NCBI GenBank assembly: GCA_015067495.1
Contig: SVMI01000002.1
Location: 118,242 to 182,241 of the forward strand
Source of the DNA: Oscillospiraceae bacterium
GTDB lineage: Bacteria; Bacillota; Clostridia; Oscillospirales; Oscillospiraceae
DNA length: 64,000 nt
Direction: 5' to 3'
Shown here: positions 7,777 to 14,939 of the stretch, piece by piece
How the letters are laid out: every line of letters begins with the position of its first letter
Numbering within the stretch: the first letter of the stretch is position 1
Program-made: the position numbers and the translations under genes
The notes under the pieces: generated by a model
What the model saw: only the letters and a program-made list of their open reading frames with translations
What the model was told of the DNA's origin: nothing
Database searches by the model: none

Positions 7777-8039
7777 GAAAAAAGAACACCATCCTAACGG
7801 ATGGTGTTCTTTTTTCTGAAGAAGATGGATTTGAAAGGCCGACCCTGCAAGGCAGGGTAAAAAGTGTCCGGCGGACACTTTTTAGGCCGTGGGAAAATCC
7901 ATGACCTTGCGAACGCACCCGGATGGGTGTGGGCGTAAGGTCATTATGTTTAATATCTCACTTGGATTCATGTGATTTACTGCACCTTTTAAGTTCACTT
8001 TTACTATAAAATGCAAATCAAATCCCTCCTTCTCCGCCA
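7755..8039 (+). repeat. tRNA-Ser tail duplication with internal structured element (copy A)
   Basis: The last 22 bases of tRNA-Ser (7755-7776) recur exactly at 8018-8039. In between lie the tRNA terminator and an inverted fragment of the same tRNA tail (GGATTTGAA, 7827-7835). A two-tier hairpin follows (outer GGCC 7837-7840 with GGCC 7885-7888; inner AAAAAGTGTCC / GGACACTTTTT, 7859-7883). A second hairpin has outer ATGACCTT 7901-7908 with AAGGTCAT 7937-7944 and inner CACCC/GGGTG. AAAATGCAAA (8008-8017) immediately precedes the second tail copy. A CCACC/GGTGG terminator follows the second copy. There is no integrase gene. Confidence 0.75.
7778..7815 (+). terminator. Terminator of tRNA-Ser
   Basis: A 17-base-pair perfect stem has a TAAC loop and a T6 run. 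The stem can extend three more pairs into the tRNA CA end and the following G (CAG/CTG). Confidence 0.9.
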
Positions 8040-8044
8040 AATAA

Positions 8045-8069
8045 AAAGACCACCCGTTTAGGTGGTTTT
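8045..8069 (+). terminator. Second terminator after the tail duplication
   Basis: CCACC/GGTGG stem with flanking A and T runs, directly after the second copy of the tRNA-Ser tail. It is probably the original tRNA terminator displaced by the insertion. Confidence 0.65.
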
Positions 8070-8110
8070 ATGGCATAGGTATTTTGATCTTCGCGTCAGC
8101 CCACATCTAT

Positions 8111-8147
8111 AACAAAACCCCACCCCCGGGTGGGGATGGGATTTTGT
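8111..8147 (-). terminator. Terminator of tRNA-Thr
   Basis: An AACAAAA/TTTTGTT outer stem with CCCCACCC/GGTGGGG inside, directly after the tRNA on the minus strand. Unlike the other tRNAs here, no tail copy follows. Confidence 0.75.
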
Positions 8148-8223
8148 TGGAGCTAGTGACCTGACTCGAACAGGCGACCTTCTCATTACGAGTGAGATGC
8201 ACTACCGACTGTGCTACACTAGC
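8148..8223 (-). tRNA. tRNA-Thr(CGT)
   Basis: A 76-base tRNA with encoded CCA. The acceptor GCTAGTG pairs with CACTAGC. The anticodon stem TCTCA/TGAGA encloses loop CTCGTAA, anticodon CGT for ACG threonine codons. The T arm is CCTGTTCGAGTCAGG. Confidence 0.95.
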
Positions 8224-8233
8224 AGACCCGATA

Positions 8234-8262
8234 ATTATATCGGATTTCTTTTCGGTTGTCAA
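8234..8262 (-). promoter_or_regulatory. Promoter of tRNA-Thr
   Basis: On the minus strand, TTGACA and TATAAT are separated by 17 bases, 10 bases before the tRNA 5' end. Confidence 0.85.
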
Positions 8263-8275
8263 TAAGTATTTCCGC

Positions 8276-8845
8276 TTATTCCGGGCTGATCCCCAATTCC
8301 GTCATCTTCTCACGAAGGGAAATCAGGTCATCAAAAGTCTCGGGACGCTTCGACAGATCCCGCAGCAAAGCAGAGGGATGATAGATCGCGGTCATCCAGA
8401 TTCCGTCCTTTTCCACCCATTGACCATGCTCACGGGTGATGCGGTAATCCTCCCGGATCAGGCGCATCGCGGCGATCCTTCCAAGACACACAAGGATCTT
8501 TGGTCGGATCAGTTGGATCTGCTCCCGCAGATAGCCGATGCAGGCATCCTGCTCCGTCTCCAGCGGATCGCGGTTCTGGGGCGGACGGCATTTAACGATA
8601 TTGGCAATGTAGCAATTTTTACTGCGGTCAAGGTCAATGATGCTGAGCATGTCATCGAGGAGCTTACCGGCAGCTCCCACAAAAGGCTCACCTTTCAGAT
8701 CCTCCTGCTCTCCCGGTCCTTCGCCCACAAACAGAACATCCGCATTGGGATTGCCGACACCGAACACCACATTGTGCCGTGTTGTGCAAAGAGCGCAGCT
8801 TCTGCAATTCATACAGCGTTCGCGCAGTTCAGACCAATCAGCCAT
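8276..8845 (-). CDS. Uracil-DNA glycosylase, family 4 (type-4 UDG, Fe-S)
   Basis: A 189-residue base-excision enzyme that removes uracil from DNA. The N-terminal cysteine cluster CMNCRSCALC and later cysteines (NIVKCRPPQNRDPLETEQDAC) fit the four-cysteine 4Fe-4S ligation of family 4. The catalytic motif region GEGPGEQEDLKGEPFVGAAG and the C-terminal HPSALLR motif are both present. The start codon overlaps the stop region of the upstream D,D-carboxypeptidase gene by 8 bases, indicating coupling, although the two functions are unrelated. Length and motifs are complete. Confidence 0.93.
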   Translation of the reverse strand: MADWSELRERCMNCRSCALCTTRHNVVFGVGNPNADVLFVGEGPGEQEDLKGEPFVGAAGKLLDDMLSIIDLDRSKNCYIANIVKCRPPQNRDPLETEQDACIGYLREQIQLIRPKILVCLGRIAAMRLIREDYRITREHGQWVEKDGIWMTAIYHPSALLRDLSKRPETFDDLISLREKMTELGISPE

Positions 8846-10259
8846 TACGTTCGCTCCTTCTTCTCTTTCTCATCTCACGGCGGCGGGCTCTGCGTCTGAG
8901 GATGCGGGTATAGCGCATCACCAGCACGATCACAACGCCGATCAGCAGCAATCCCACAAGTATGCCGACAATCAACAGCACCGGCAGCCAGTTTTCGTCA
9001 TTCATAATCCCCGCCGGACGCTCAGGAACGATCGGTGCTGTCTTCACTGAAACATCGTGCATTGCCACCATCTGGGTCTGGGCAAGGCACTTTTCACCAT
9101 ACCACACCTGCACCGTCCCCAGCTTTGCGCCCTGCTTGACGGGTGCTGTGATCGTTCCTGCGGTCTGCTGATAGACCCATTTCAGGGTCGACACGTCAAT
9201 ATCCTTCGGCAGCACCGTAGAAGCCGACTCAGCCGGCTGGGTCACAACATCGCTCGCACCGCCGCTGACGGGATACTGCGCTACAGACTGTCCGTCAAAG
9301 AACACCTGACGGTACTCAAAATTTCCGAAGGCATAATCAAGCAATTCCTTGCTTTCTTCAAAGCTGCCGAATCTGGACAGCGAGCCATCCTCTTCCACCG
9401 TCGGCTCTGCGCCCATCACGATGCAAAGAAGATCCATACCGTTTTGCTCCGCTGTCAGGATAATACATCTGCCGCCCTGATTTGTAGCACCGGTTTTACC
9501 GCCGGTGACTCGCGCATCGGGGTACTTTTTGTTTCCCGAGCCGACCATCATGGAATTGGTGGTCTTGATGGTGCGCTCCGGGGATTTGTTGGTGGCGGGA
9601 ATGGTATGCACTGCTGTCTTGAACATGGTCGCAAAAACTTCGTTCTCGAGAGCCGCTTCCGTGATGCGGCACAGATCCCGGGCTGTGGTATACGTTCCCT
9701 CGTCATGCAGACCGTGGACATTGGTATATGCCGTGGCGCGGCAGCCAAGCTCCGCAGCCTTATCATTCATCATCTGAATAAATGCCGCCTGTGAGCCGCC
9801 CACATATTCGGCGATGACCGCAGAAGCGTCATTAGCGGATGCCACCATCATGCAGGAAAGAAGATCCTGAAGGGTCATCACCTCGCCGGCTTTCAGACCT
9901 GCGCTGACCGAGCCGATCGCAACACTGTTCAGTGCTGCTCTGGTCACTGTTACCTCATCCGTAAGAGACGCGTTTTCAATGGCAACCAGTGCTGTCATCA
10001 GCTTGACCATGCTGGTGGGATAAATGCGCTCATCCGGGTTCCATGCATAGAGCATCGTATCGCTCTTAAGCTCATACAAGATGACCGCTTTTGCGGTCTC
10101 TGCCTTCTTTTCGCTTGGGCTGAGTGTCATCGCAGCGTCCACAGAATTACAGCCACTGACAACAGACATATCCGTTTCATTCGCCAAAACGGGCATTGCC
10201 GGACTCAAAAAAACCAGCAACAGCGACAAAATTGCACAAAAAACACAAAGTTTTTTCAT
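8838..10259 (-). CDS. D-alanyl-D-alanine carboxypeptidase with C-terminal membrane anchor
   Basis: A 473-residue S11 peptidase acting on peptidoglycan. It has a signal peptide (about 1-26, KKLCVFCAILSLLLVFLSPA). Active-site motifs are S-M-V-K (YPTSMVKLMTALVAIE), S-A-N (VASANDASAV) and K-T-G (TGGKTGATNQGG). A C-terminal transmembrane helix (LLIVGILVGLLLIGVVIVLV) is followed by a very basic tail (RRRARRREMRKRRRSERNG). The canonical SGN is SAN here, as in several clostridial homologues. It is a second, membrane-anchored paralogue of the DacF-like protein at 1911-3002, and overlaps the glycosylase gene by 8 bases. Confidence 0.92.
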   Translation of the reverse strand: MKKLCVFCAILSLLLVFLSPAMPVLANETDMSVVSGCNSVDAAMTLSPSEKKAETAKAVILYELKSDTMLYAWNPDERIYPTSMVKLMTALVAIENASLTDEVTVTRAALNSVAIGSVSAGLKAGEVMTLQDLLSCMMVASANDASAVIAEYVGGSQAAFIQMMNDKAAELGCRATAYTNVHGLHDEGTYTTARDLCRITEAALENEVFATMFKTAVHTIPATNKSPERTIKTTNSMMVGSGNKKYPDARVTGGKTGATNQGGRCIILTAEQNGMDLLCIVMGAEPTVEEDGSLSRFGSFEESKELLDYAFGNFEYRQVFFDGQSVAQYPVSGGASDVVTQPAESASTVLPKDIDVSTLKWVYQQTAGTITAPVKQGAKLGTVQVWYGEKCLAQTQMVAMHDVSVKTAPIVPERPAGIMNDENWLPVLLIVGILVGLLLIGVVIVLVMRYTRILRRRARRREMRKRRRSERNG

Positions 10260-10287
10260 ATTTCTACCTCTATATTAAAATGCGGAC

Positions 10288-10316
10288 TTGTCCGCCCGGA
10301 TAATCTCGTGTATAAT
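10288..10316 (+). promoter_or_regulatory. Promoter of comEA and the two-component genes
   Basis: TTGTCC and TATAAT are separated by 17 bases, 54 bases upstream of the comEA start in the divergent intergenic region. Confidence 0.6.
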
Positions 10317-10369
10317 ATGGGTATTATATCAGCTTTTCATAGCGTAGTCAATTACAGGAGGAGAATCAA

Positions 10370-10762
10370 ATGAAAAATACTCCCCTTTCCATCCTTGCCT
10401 GCGTGTGCCTGATTCTGAGTGCGTTTTTGTGTGGATTGTACATTGGTCGCGGGATGAGCGGCAGTGATATAAGTACAGAGGTTCTCTTTTCCCAGCCAAC
10501 TGTTACCGATACACCAACCGATCCAACAGAGCCTTCCGTGTCTGCAGAAGCGACCGATCCCACCGTCCCCGGCAAGATCAACATCAACACAGCAGATTTG
10601 GAAACGCTCATGAAGCTGGACGGCATCGGTGAGGTCTATGCCCAGCGTATCATCGATTTCCGCACCCAGTACGGACCCTTTGAAACGATCTATGACATCC
10701 TTGATGTCCCGGGCATTGGCGAAAAACGCTTTGAAGCAATTATGAACGACATCACCGTTTAG
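10370..10762 (+). CDS. comEA: ComEA-like helix-hairpin-helix DNA-binding protein
   Basis: A 130-residue membrane-anchored protein. One N-terminal membrane helix (about 7-27, ILACVCLILSAFLCGLYIG) is followed by a Thr/Pro-rich spacer (about 45-67). A C-terminal double helix-hairpin-helix domain follows (KININTADLETLMKLDGIGE and DILDVPGIGEKRFEAI). ComEA binds incoming DNA outside the membrane during natural transformation. It lacks the longer N-terminal SLBB domain of Bacillus ComEA. No comEC or other competence genes lie nearby, so a role in uptake is inference. The ribosome binding site AGGAGG is strong. The response regulator begins 11 bases downstream. Confidence 0.85.
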   Translation: MKNTPLSILACVCLILSAFLCGLYIGRGMSGSDISTEVLFSQPTVTDTPTDPTEPSVSAEATDPTVPGKININTADLETLMKLDGIGEVYAQRIIDFRTQYGPFETIYDILDVPGIGEKRFEAIMNDITV

Positions 10763-10773
10763 GAGGTTCGCTT

Positions 10774-11454
10774 ATGAAAATTCTTGTTGTAGACGATGAA
10801 GAACTGTTGGTCAAAGGCATCCGCTTTAACCTTCAGAATGATGGCTATGAGGTCATTACCGCCACCAACGGTCTGCAGGCTGTTCAGCTGACCCAAACGC
10901 AAGTGCCTGATCTGATCGTGCTTGACGTCATGATGCCCGAAATGGACGGACTGACCGCCTGCTCCAAGATCCGTGAATTTTCCAATGTTCCGATCATCCT
11001 GCTGACCGCCAAGGCTGATGACATCGACAAGCTGATCGGCTTTGACAACGGCGCGGATGATTACCTGACCAAGCCCTTCAATATCCTCGAGCTGAAGGCA
11101 CGCATCCGCGCGCTCCTTCGCCGTGCCGGTGCTTCTGAGAAAAAAGCAGAGGAAAACCTGCTGACCATCGGCTCCATCAGCCTCGATACGGATGCACGCA
11201 ACGCCTACCGCTCCGGCACACTGGTGGATCTTACCGCAAAGGAATTTGATGTGATCGAATTTCTCATGCGCAACGCCAACCGGGTCTACTCCCGGGAAAT
11301 GCTGCTTGACACCATCTGGGCTTATGAATACCGCAGCGACATCCGCACCGTAGACGTTCATATCCGCCGTCTACGGGAAAAACTGGAAGAAAATCCCGCA
11401 GAACCCAACTATATCATGACGAAATGGGGCGTTGGCTATTACTTCAAGAAATGA
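10774..11454 (+). CDS. OmpR/PhoB-family response regulator
   Basis: A 226-residue two-component regulator. The receiver domain (1-115) has acidic pocket D7-D8, phospho-acceptor D51 (LIVLDVMMPEMDG), T78 and K100 (DYLTKPF). The C-terminal winged helix (about 130-226) includes LVDLTAKEFDVIEFLMRNAN and DIRTVDVHIRRLREKLEENP. The overall pattern is WalR/PhoP-like. It precedes a membrane histidine kinase and a GerMN lipoprotein, so the three are probably one signalling operon with comEA. The stimulus is unknown. Its stop codon overlaps an out-of-frame ATG at 11451. Confidence 0.95.
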   Translation: MKILVVDDEELLVKGIRFNLQNDGYEVITATNGLQAVQLTQTQVPDLIVLDVMMPEMDGLTACSKIREFSNVPIILLTAKADDIDKLIGFDNGADDYLTKPFNILELKARIRALLRRAGASEKKAEENLLTIGSISLDTDARNAYRSGTLVDLTAKEFDVIEFLMRNANRVYSREMLLDTIWAYEYRSDIRTVDVHIRRLREKLEENPAEPNYIMTKWGVGYYFKK

Positions 11455-12886
11455 ACCGCAAAGACGGCGCCGCTATGGCAATCTGCATCTGCAGCAGGGT
11501 ATGGCGTACGTCCTTATCACTTTTATCGTTCTGCTGTTCCTGAATATTTACTGCTCTCAGACCAGTCAGGAATTATTCATCCAGAGCAAGGAAGACTCCA
11601 TGATCGAAAAATGCCATCTTGCCGCTGCTGAGGTCGCAAAGCTGGATGTACTCAACACCTCCACTGTTTCCGATGTCATCAGCCGCATGGACAGCCTGCG
11701 CAACACACGCATGATCGTGGTTGACCATACCGCAACCGCCCTGTATGATTCCAATTCCGACAACTCCTCCGTCGGTACATTCGTGCTGCTGCCGGAGGTC
11801 GTGGAGGCACTGACAGGCAAACTGGGAAATGACGTTTTTTCATACCAATACCGCGACGGTGTTATGCAGTCCCGTTCCGCCACACCGATCGTTTCCTACG
11901 GGAAGGTAGTTGGCTGCATTTACATGATGGAGCATGATACAGCCCAAGGCGCGCTGATCCAGTCGTTGCAGCGAAACGTGCTTTGGATCACGATGGTGCT
12001 GGAGCTTCTTGTTTTTCTGTTCACCATCGTTTTTGCCGCCATGTTCTCCTCCCGTCTTCGCAGAATGCTTGCGTCCATGCGCATCATTCGCAGCGGCGAC
12101 TATACCCACCGGGTTCGGATGGGCGGAAATGACCAGCTGACCTCCCTCGGTGACGAGTTCAACAGTCTGACTGAACGACTGCAGGCATCGGAAGACCGCC
12201 GCCGTCAATTCGTTTCCGACGCGTCCCATGAGCTGAAAACACCCCTTGCCTCCATCAAGCTGCTGACCGACTCTATTTTGCAAAATGAGATGGATATGCA
12301 GACAGTACGCGAATTTGTCGGTGACATCGGTAATGAAGCAGAGCGTCTGAACCGCATGTCCCAAAAGCTGCTGTCCCTAAGCAAAGTGGAAAGTACGCCC
12401 GAAGTCGAATACGAGATCATTCCTATGAGTCCCACAGCCGAACGTGTACTACGTATGCTTTCAAGTCTTGCTGCGGAAAACAGCATTACGATAGAAACCA
12501 CATTCGAGGAAGATCCTCCGATCCTGATCTGCGAGGACGATCTGTACCAGATCGCCTTTAACCTTGTTGAAAACGGCATCAAGTACAACCGCATCGGTGG
12601 TAAGCTGACCGTTTCCATCTTCCGCAATGGTGAAAATGCCATTTTGCAGGTTTCCGATACCGGCGTCGGTATCCCGGAGGATGCTCAGACCCACGTCTTT
12701 GAGCGTTTCTTCCGTGTGGATAAGGCGCGTTCCCGCTCCACCGGCGGCAGCGGTCTGGGACTTGCCATCGTGCATGATCTTGTACAGCGCAATCAAGGAA
12801 CGATCATGCTCAGCAGTAAAGCAGGTGAAGGCACGACCTTTACAGTCTCCTTTCCCGTTTTTGATCCCGAGGAGGTAGGCGAATGA
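11432..12886 (+). CDS. Membrane sensor histidine kinase
   Basis: Partner kinase of the preceding regulator. Order: basic N-terminus, membrane helix (AYVLITFIVLLFLNIYC), extracytoplasmic sensor of about 130 residues, second membrane helix (ITMVLELLVFLFTIVFAAMF), HAMP, HisKA with FVSDASHELKTPLASIKLL (phospho-His), N box LVENGIKYN, G1 DTGVGIPED and G2 GGSGLGLAIV. The start is ambiguous. The frame opens with TTG at 11432, inside the regulator gene. The first in-frame ATG (11501) would remove the basic residues before helix 1. The well-placed ATG at 11451 is out of frame by one base. The kinase stop overlaps the GerMN start by four bases. Confidence 0.9.
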   Translation: MAITSRNEPQRRRRYGNLHLQQGMAYVLITFIVLLFLNIYCSQTSQELFIQSKEDSMIEKCHLAAAEVAKLDVLNTSTVSDVISRMDSLRNTRMIVVDHTATALYDSNSDNSSVGTFVLLPEVVEALTGKLGNDVFSYQYRDGVMQSRSATPIVSYGKVVGCIYMMEHDTAQGALIQSLQRNVLWITMVLELLVFLFTIVFAAMFSSRLRRMLASMRIIRSGDYTHRVRMGGNDQLTSLGDEFNSLTERLQASEDRRRQFVSDASHELKTPLASIKLLTDSILQNEMDMQTVREFVGDIGNEAERLNRMSQKLLSLSKVESTPEVEYEIIPMSPTAERVLRMLSSLAAENSITIETTFEEDPPILICEDDLYQIAFNLVENGIKYNRIGGKLTVSIFRNGENAILQVSDTGVGIPEDAQTHVFERFFRVDKARSRSTGGSGLGLAIVHDLVQRNQGTIMLSSKAGEGTTFTVSFPVFDPEEVGE

Positions 12887-13386
12887 AACGACTTTTCTGT
12901 ATCCTTCTTTCCATCCTTGCCCTCTTCTCCCTGACCGGCTGCCGGAATGATTCGGATGTCTCTCAAAGTATGGTTACGGTCTACTACAAGTCTGCCAGAA
13001 CCTCATTCGGCACGCAGGATGGTGTTATCGCGCCATATAGCCTTGATGCTGCCGGTCACGAAGAGGATCATGCGTATTTGATCAACACCTACGTTTCCGC
13101 CAAAACGCCGGGCGATTACGCCACCACCTTCCCCACCGGCACAAGGCTGGTGCGCATGGATCTGGACGGTCTGACTGCAAAAATCGTCCTTTGTGATGAA
13201 TTTGCGACTCTGAAAGGGCTTGATCTGACCATCGCCTGTGCCTGTCTTTCCCGTACCGTTATCGCCCTGACCGGCTGCCACGAGGTGATCATCAGTGCTG
13301 AAAGCATGCAGCTTGACGGCAAGAACTTCATCACACTCAGCCGCGACAGCTATTTGCTGTTGGATACCGAGGTCAGTGAGAGCTGA
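12883..13386 (+). CDS. GerMN-domain lipoprotein
   Basis: A 167-residue protein with a lipoprotein signal (lipobox LTGC, cysteine near residue 20) and one GerMN domain (MVTVYYKSARTSFGTQDGVI through the end). GerMN domains occur in the spore germination protein GerM and in LpqB-type lipoproteins that work with sensor kinases. Its ATGA overlap with the histidine kinase suggests that it modulates the kinase at the outer membrane face, as LpqB does for MtrB; this is inference. The 3' end overlaps the convergent gene at 13350 by 37 bases. Confidence 0.82.
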   Translation: MKRLFCILLSILALFSLTGCRNDSDVSQSMVTVYYKSARTSFGTQDGVIAPYSLDAAGHEEDHAYLINTYVSAKTPGDYATTFPTGTRLVRMDLDGLTAKIVLCDEFATLKGLDLTIACACLSRTVIALTGCHEVIISAESMQLDGKNFITLSRDSYLLLDTEVSES

Positions 13387-13769
13387 TCCTGCACAAAAGT
13401 GACGCCTGTCTGACCGTCCCGCCGTTCCATCCGGGCATTTTTCAATGATGCGATGTAACGAAACGGTTCATCCGGGTAAACGGGCGCAAAGATTCTCTCT
13501 TGGCGCAGATTGCCCGGCACTGCGCGGATCTCCATGCTTCCGTCGGAAAACCTGCTCGCAGGCAGTCTTTTCTCCAGATGAAAGGCGTCTCCATTCGGAA
13601 TCGGAATGCCGAGATTTTCCGTTTTTCCGCCGCAAACAGCAATCAATCGGTAGATCACATCTCCCGTCAATGTACAGTAGCATCGAAAACGGTAATATAA
13701 TCCCTCTGCACTGACATGTGCCTTTCCGATTTTTTCCCCTCCGCGGCAAATATCATAAATATCATCCAT
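13350..13769 (-). CDS. Conserved hypothetical protein, 139 residues
   Basis: I do not recognise this protein. It is 139 residues with no signal peptide or membrane helix, a beta-rich look (YYRFRCYCTLTGDVIYRLIA), and no obvious catalytic motif. Its ribosome binding site AAAGGGGGGA lies in the 3' arm of a strong hairpin (13774-13810), so translation could be structure-controlled. Its last 37 bases overlap the end of the convergent GerMN gene, so transcripts could be mutually antisense there. The frame is intact with host-like codon use, which argues for a real gene. Confidence 0.6.
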   Translation of the reverse strand: MDDIYDICRGGEKIGKAHVSAEGLYYRFRCYCTLTGDVIYRLIAVCGGKTENLGIPIPNGDAFHLEKRLPASRFSDGSMEIRAVPGNLRQERIFAPVYPDEPFRYIASLKNARMERRDGQTGVTFVQDQLSLTSVSNSK

Positions 13770-13773
13770 ACAA

Positions 13774-13810
13774 AGTCCCCCCTTTGCACGCTATGCCGCA
13801 AAGGGGGGCT
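13774..13810 (-). promoter_or_regulatory. Hairpin overlapping the ribosome binding site of the 139-residue gene
   Basis: AGCCCCCCTTTGC pairs with GCAAAGGGGGGAC on the minus strand. The 3' arm is the Shine-Dalgarno sequence of the gene starting at 13769. It also lies just after mazF, so it may act as a weak terminator, but there is no T run. Confidence 0.4.
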
Positions 13811-13814
13811 CTAT

Positions 13815-14180
13815 TCATGTGGCATTGCCCGGTCGCAAGCCTAAGCTTACCGCAATGGCATCATCGACCATCGCCATGTGACTGTCATCCAGATGTCCCA
13901 TATGCTCCCGCAGACGCTTTTTGTCAATGGTGCGCATCTGCTCAAGAAGGATCACGGAATCCTTACTCAAGCCAACACTTCCTCCTGCGATGTTGATATG
14001 GGTCGGCAGCCGTGCTTTTCCCGTCTGACTGGTGATCGCGGCAGCGATCACTGTGGGAGAATGCCGGTTCCCGGTATCATTCTGAACGATCAGCACCGGT
14101 CTTGTTCCCCCCTGCTCACTTCCCACAACCGGCGACAGATCCGCATAGAAAATATCTCCCCGTTTGACCGTGGTATCCAT
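13815..14180 (-). CDS. mazF: MazF/PemK-family endoribonuclease toxin
   Basis: A 121-residue PemK/MazF-like protein: [20 protein letters not shown], then [20 protein letters not shown] and [18 protein letters not shown]. These are the conserved strands and the loop with the catalytic Arg and Thr. It closely resembles Bacillus EndoA (NdoA), which cleaves mRNA at UACAU. In Bacillus the antitoxin gene lies immediately upstream. Here only 127 noncoding bases separate it from the lipoprotein gene, and no antitoxin-sized frame is seen. The ATG is preferred over an in-frame GTG nine bases earlier. Confidence 0.9.
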   Translation of the reverse strand: MDTTVKRGDIFYADLSPVVGSEQGGTRPVLIVQNDTGNRHSPTVIAAAITSQTGKARLPTHINIAGGSVGLSKDSVILLEQMRTIDKKRLREHMGHLDDSHMAMVDDAIAVSLGLRPGNAT

Positions 14181-14307
14181 GTCTCTCACACTCCGAAGCT
14201 TTCATTCCCAGCGCTACCGGTCCTCCTATGTAACGCGGTTGTGAGTATTCTCCCACCACCGCACAAAATTTATACGGAAGGCGCTGCGAAATATCCTATG
14301 CAACATG

Positions 14308-14865
14308 CTACACGAATGTGAAAGAACTGACATTCATCGACAGGAGTCGCCGTCCGTTCCAGAAAATCTCGCAGTATTTTGGCAGATCATTTTCATCCAG
14401 CCAGATTTCCAAATGCAACGGCTTCTCCGCATAGCTGTCGTCCAGCGATAGCCGCAAACCCTGCGCATCCTGACCGCAGGCGGTCAGGTAACCGCCACGC
14501 AGTGTCTGCATCATCACCCATGGACCGCTGACGGGTGAAATCAGACCGTCAGCCAGAATATCAAACGCCAGCACCTTATCATCAAAGGTCAGCTTCCCCG
14601 TACCGCCCGCGACTGTTCCCGTAATACCCTCGATCGTCTGAGGCTTCATGACCGCAAATTTCAGTTCGCCCGTCGCAGCAGACCGGCAGTCCATAGAAAA
14701 GGTATAGGTCTTATCACCGTAATCCGCAACGATTTCCGCATCAAAAGACACACTCTGCCGCTGCAGTCTGCCTCGCAGAGCAAGGGCTTTTTCCATTTTT
14801 GCATCACCGGCAGTGCAGCCGCACAAAAAAACCGCCGCAAGCAAAAGTCCGATCAAACGTTTCAT
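14308..14865 (-). CDS. Lipoprotein, LolA/outer membrane lipoprotein-sorting-like fold
   Basis: A 185-residue lipoprotein. The signal MKRLIGLLLAAVFLCGC has cysteine 17 as the lipidation site. The mature part has the repetitive beta pattern SFDAEIVADYGDKTYTFSMD and GKLTFDDKVLAFDI, which looks like the LolA/YdcC-type fold of Gram-positive sporulation lipoproteins. In many Clostridia such a gene sits between nnr and the alr-mazEF region, as here without alr. Function unknown; localisation to the outer face of the membrane is inferred from the lipobox. Confidence 0.7.
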   Translation of the reverse strand: MKRLIGLLLAAVFLCGCTAGDAKMEKALALRGRLQRQSVSFDAEIVADYGDKTYTFSMDCRSAATGELKFAVMKPQTIEGITGTVAGGTGKLTFDDKVLAFDILADGLISPVSGPWVMMQTLRGGYLTACGQDAQGLRLSLDDSYAEKPLHLEIWLDENDLPKYCEIFWNGRRLLSMNVSSFTFV

Positions 14866-14907
14866 ACCATCCCACCTCGAAAGATTATGACGGTATAAAA
14901 TATGTGA

Positions 14908-14939
14908 TCCCCGGACGAATCATACCCGGGGATCACAGT
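14908..14939 (-). terminator. Hairpin after the NAD(P)HX dehydratase gene
   Basis: GTGATCCCCGG pairs with CCGGGGATCAC directly after the stop codon. The following tract is only weakly T-rich, so it may be a partial terminator or mRNA stabiliser. Confidence 0.5.

Noticed and set aside
7685..7918. Open frames reading across tRNA-Ser and its element, with sequences such as EGFEPSKPF
   Set aside because: They translate a tRNA gene and hairpins. Similar spurious frames arise at many tRNA genes and have no ribosome binding site.
7755..8039. Prophage or integrative element bounded by attL/attR at tRNA-Ser
   Set aside because: The interval is only 263 bases with no integrase, and similar structures follow two other tRNAs and the 5S gene, so a simple prophage scar does not explain it.
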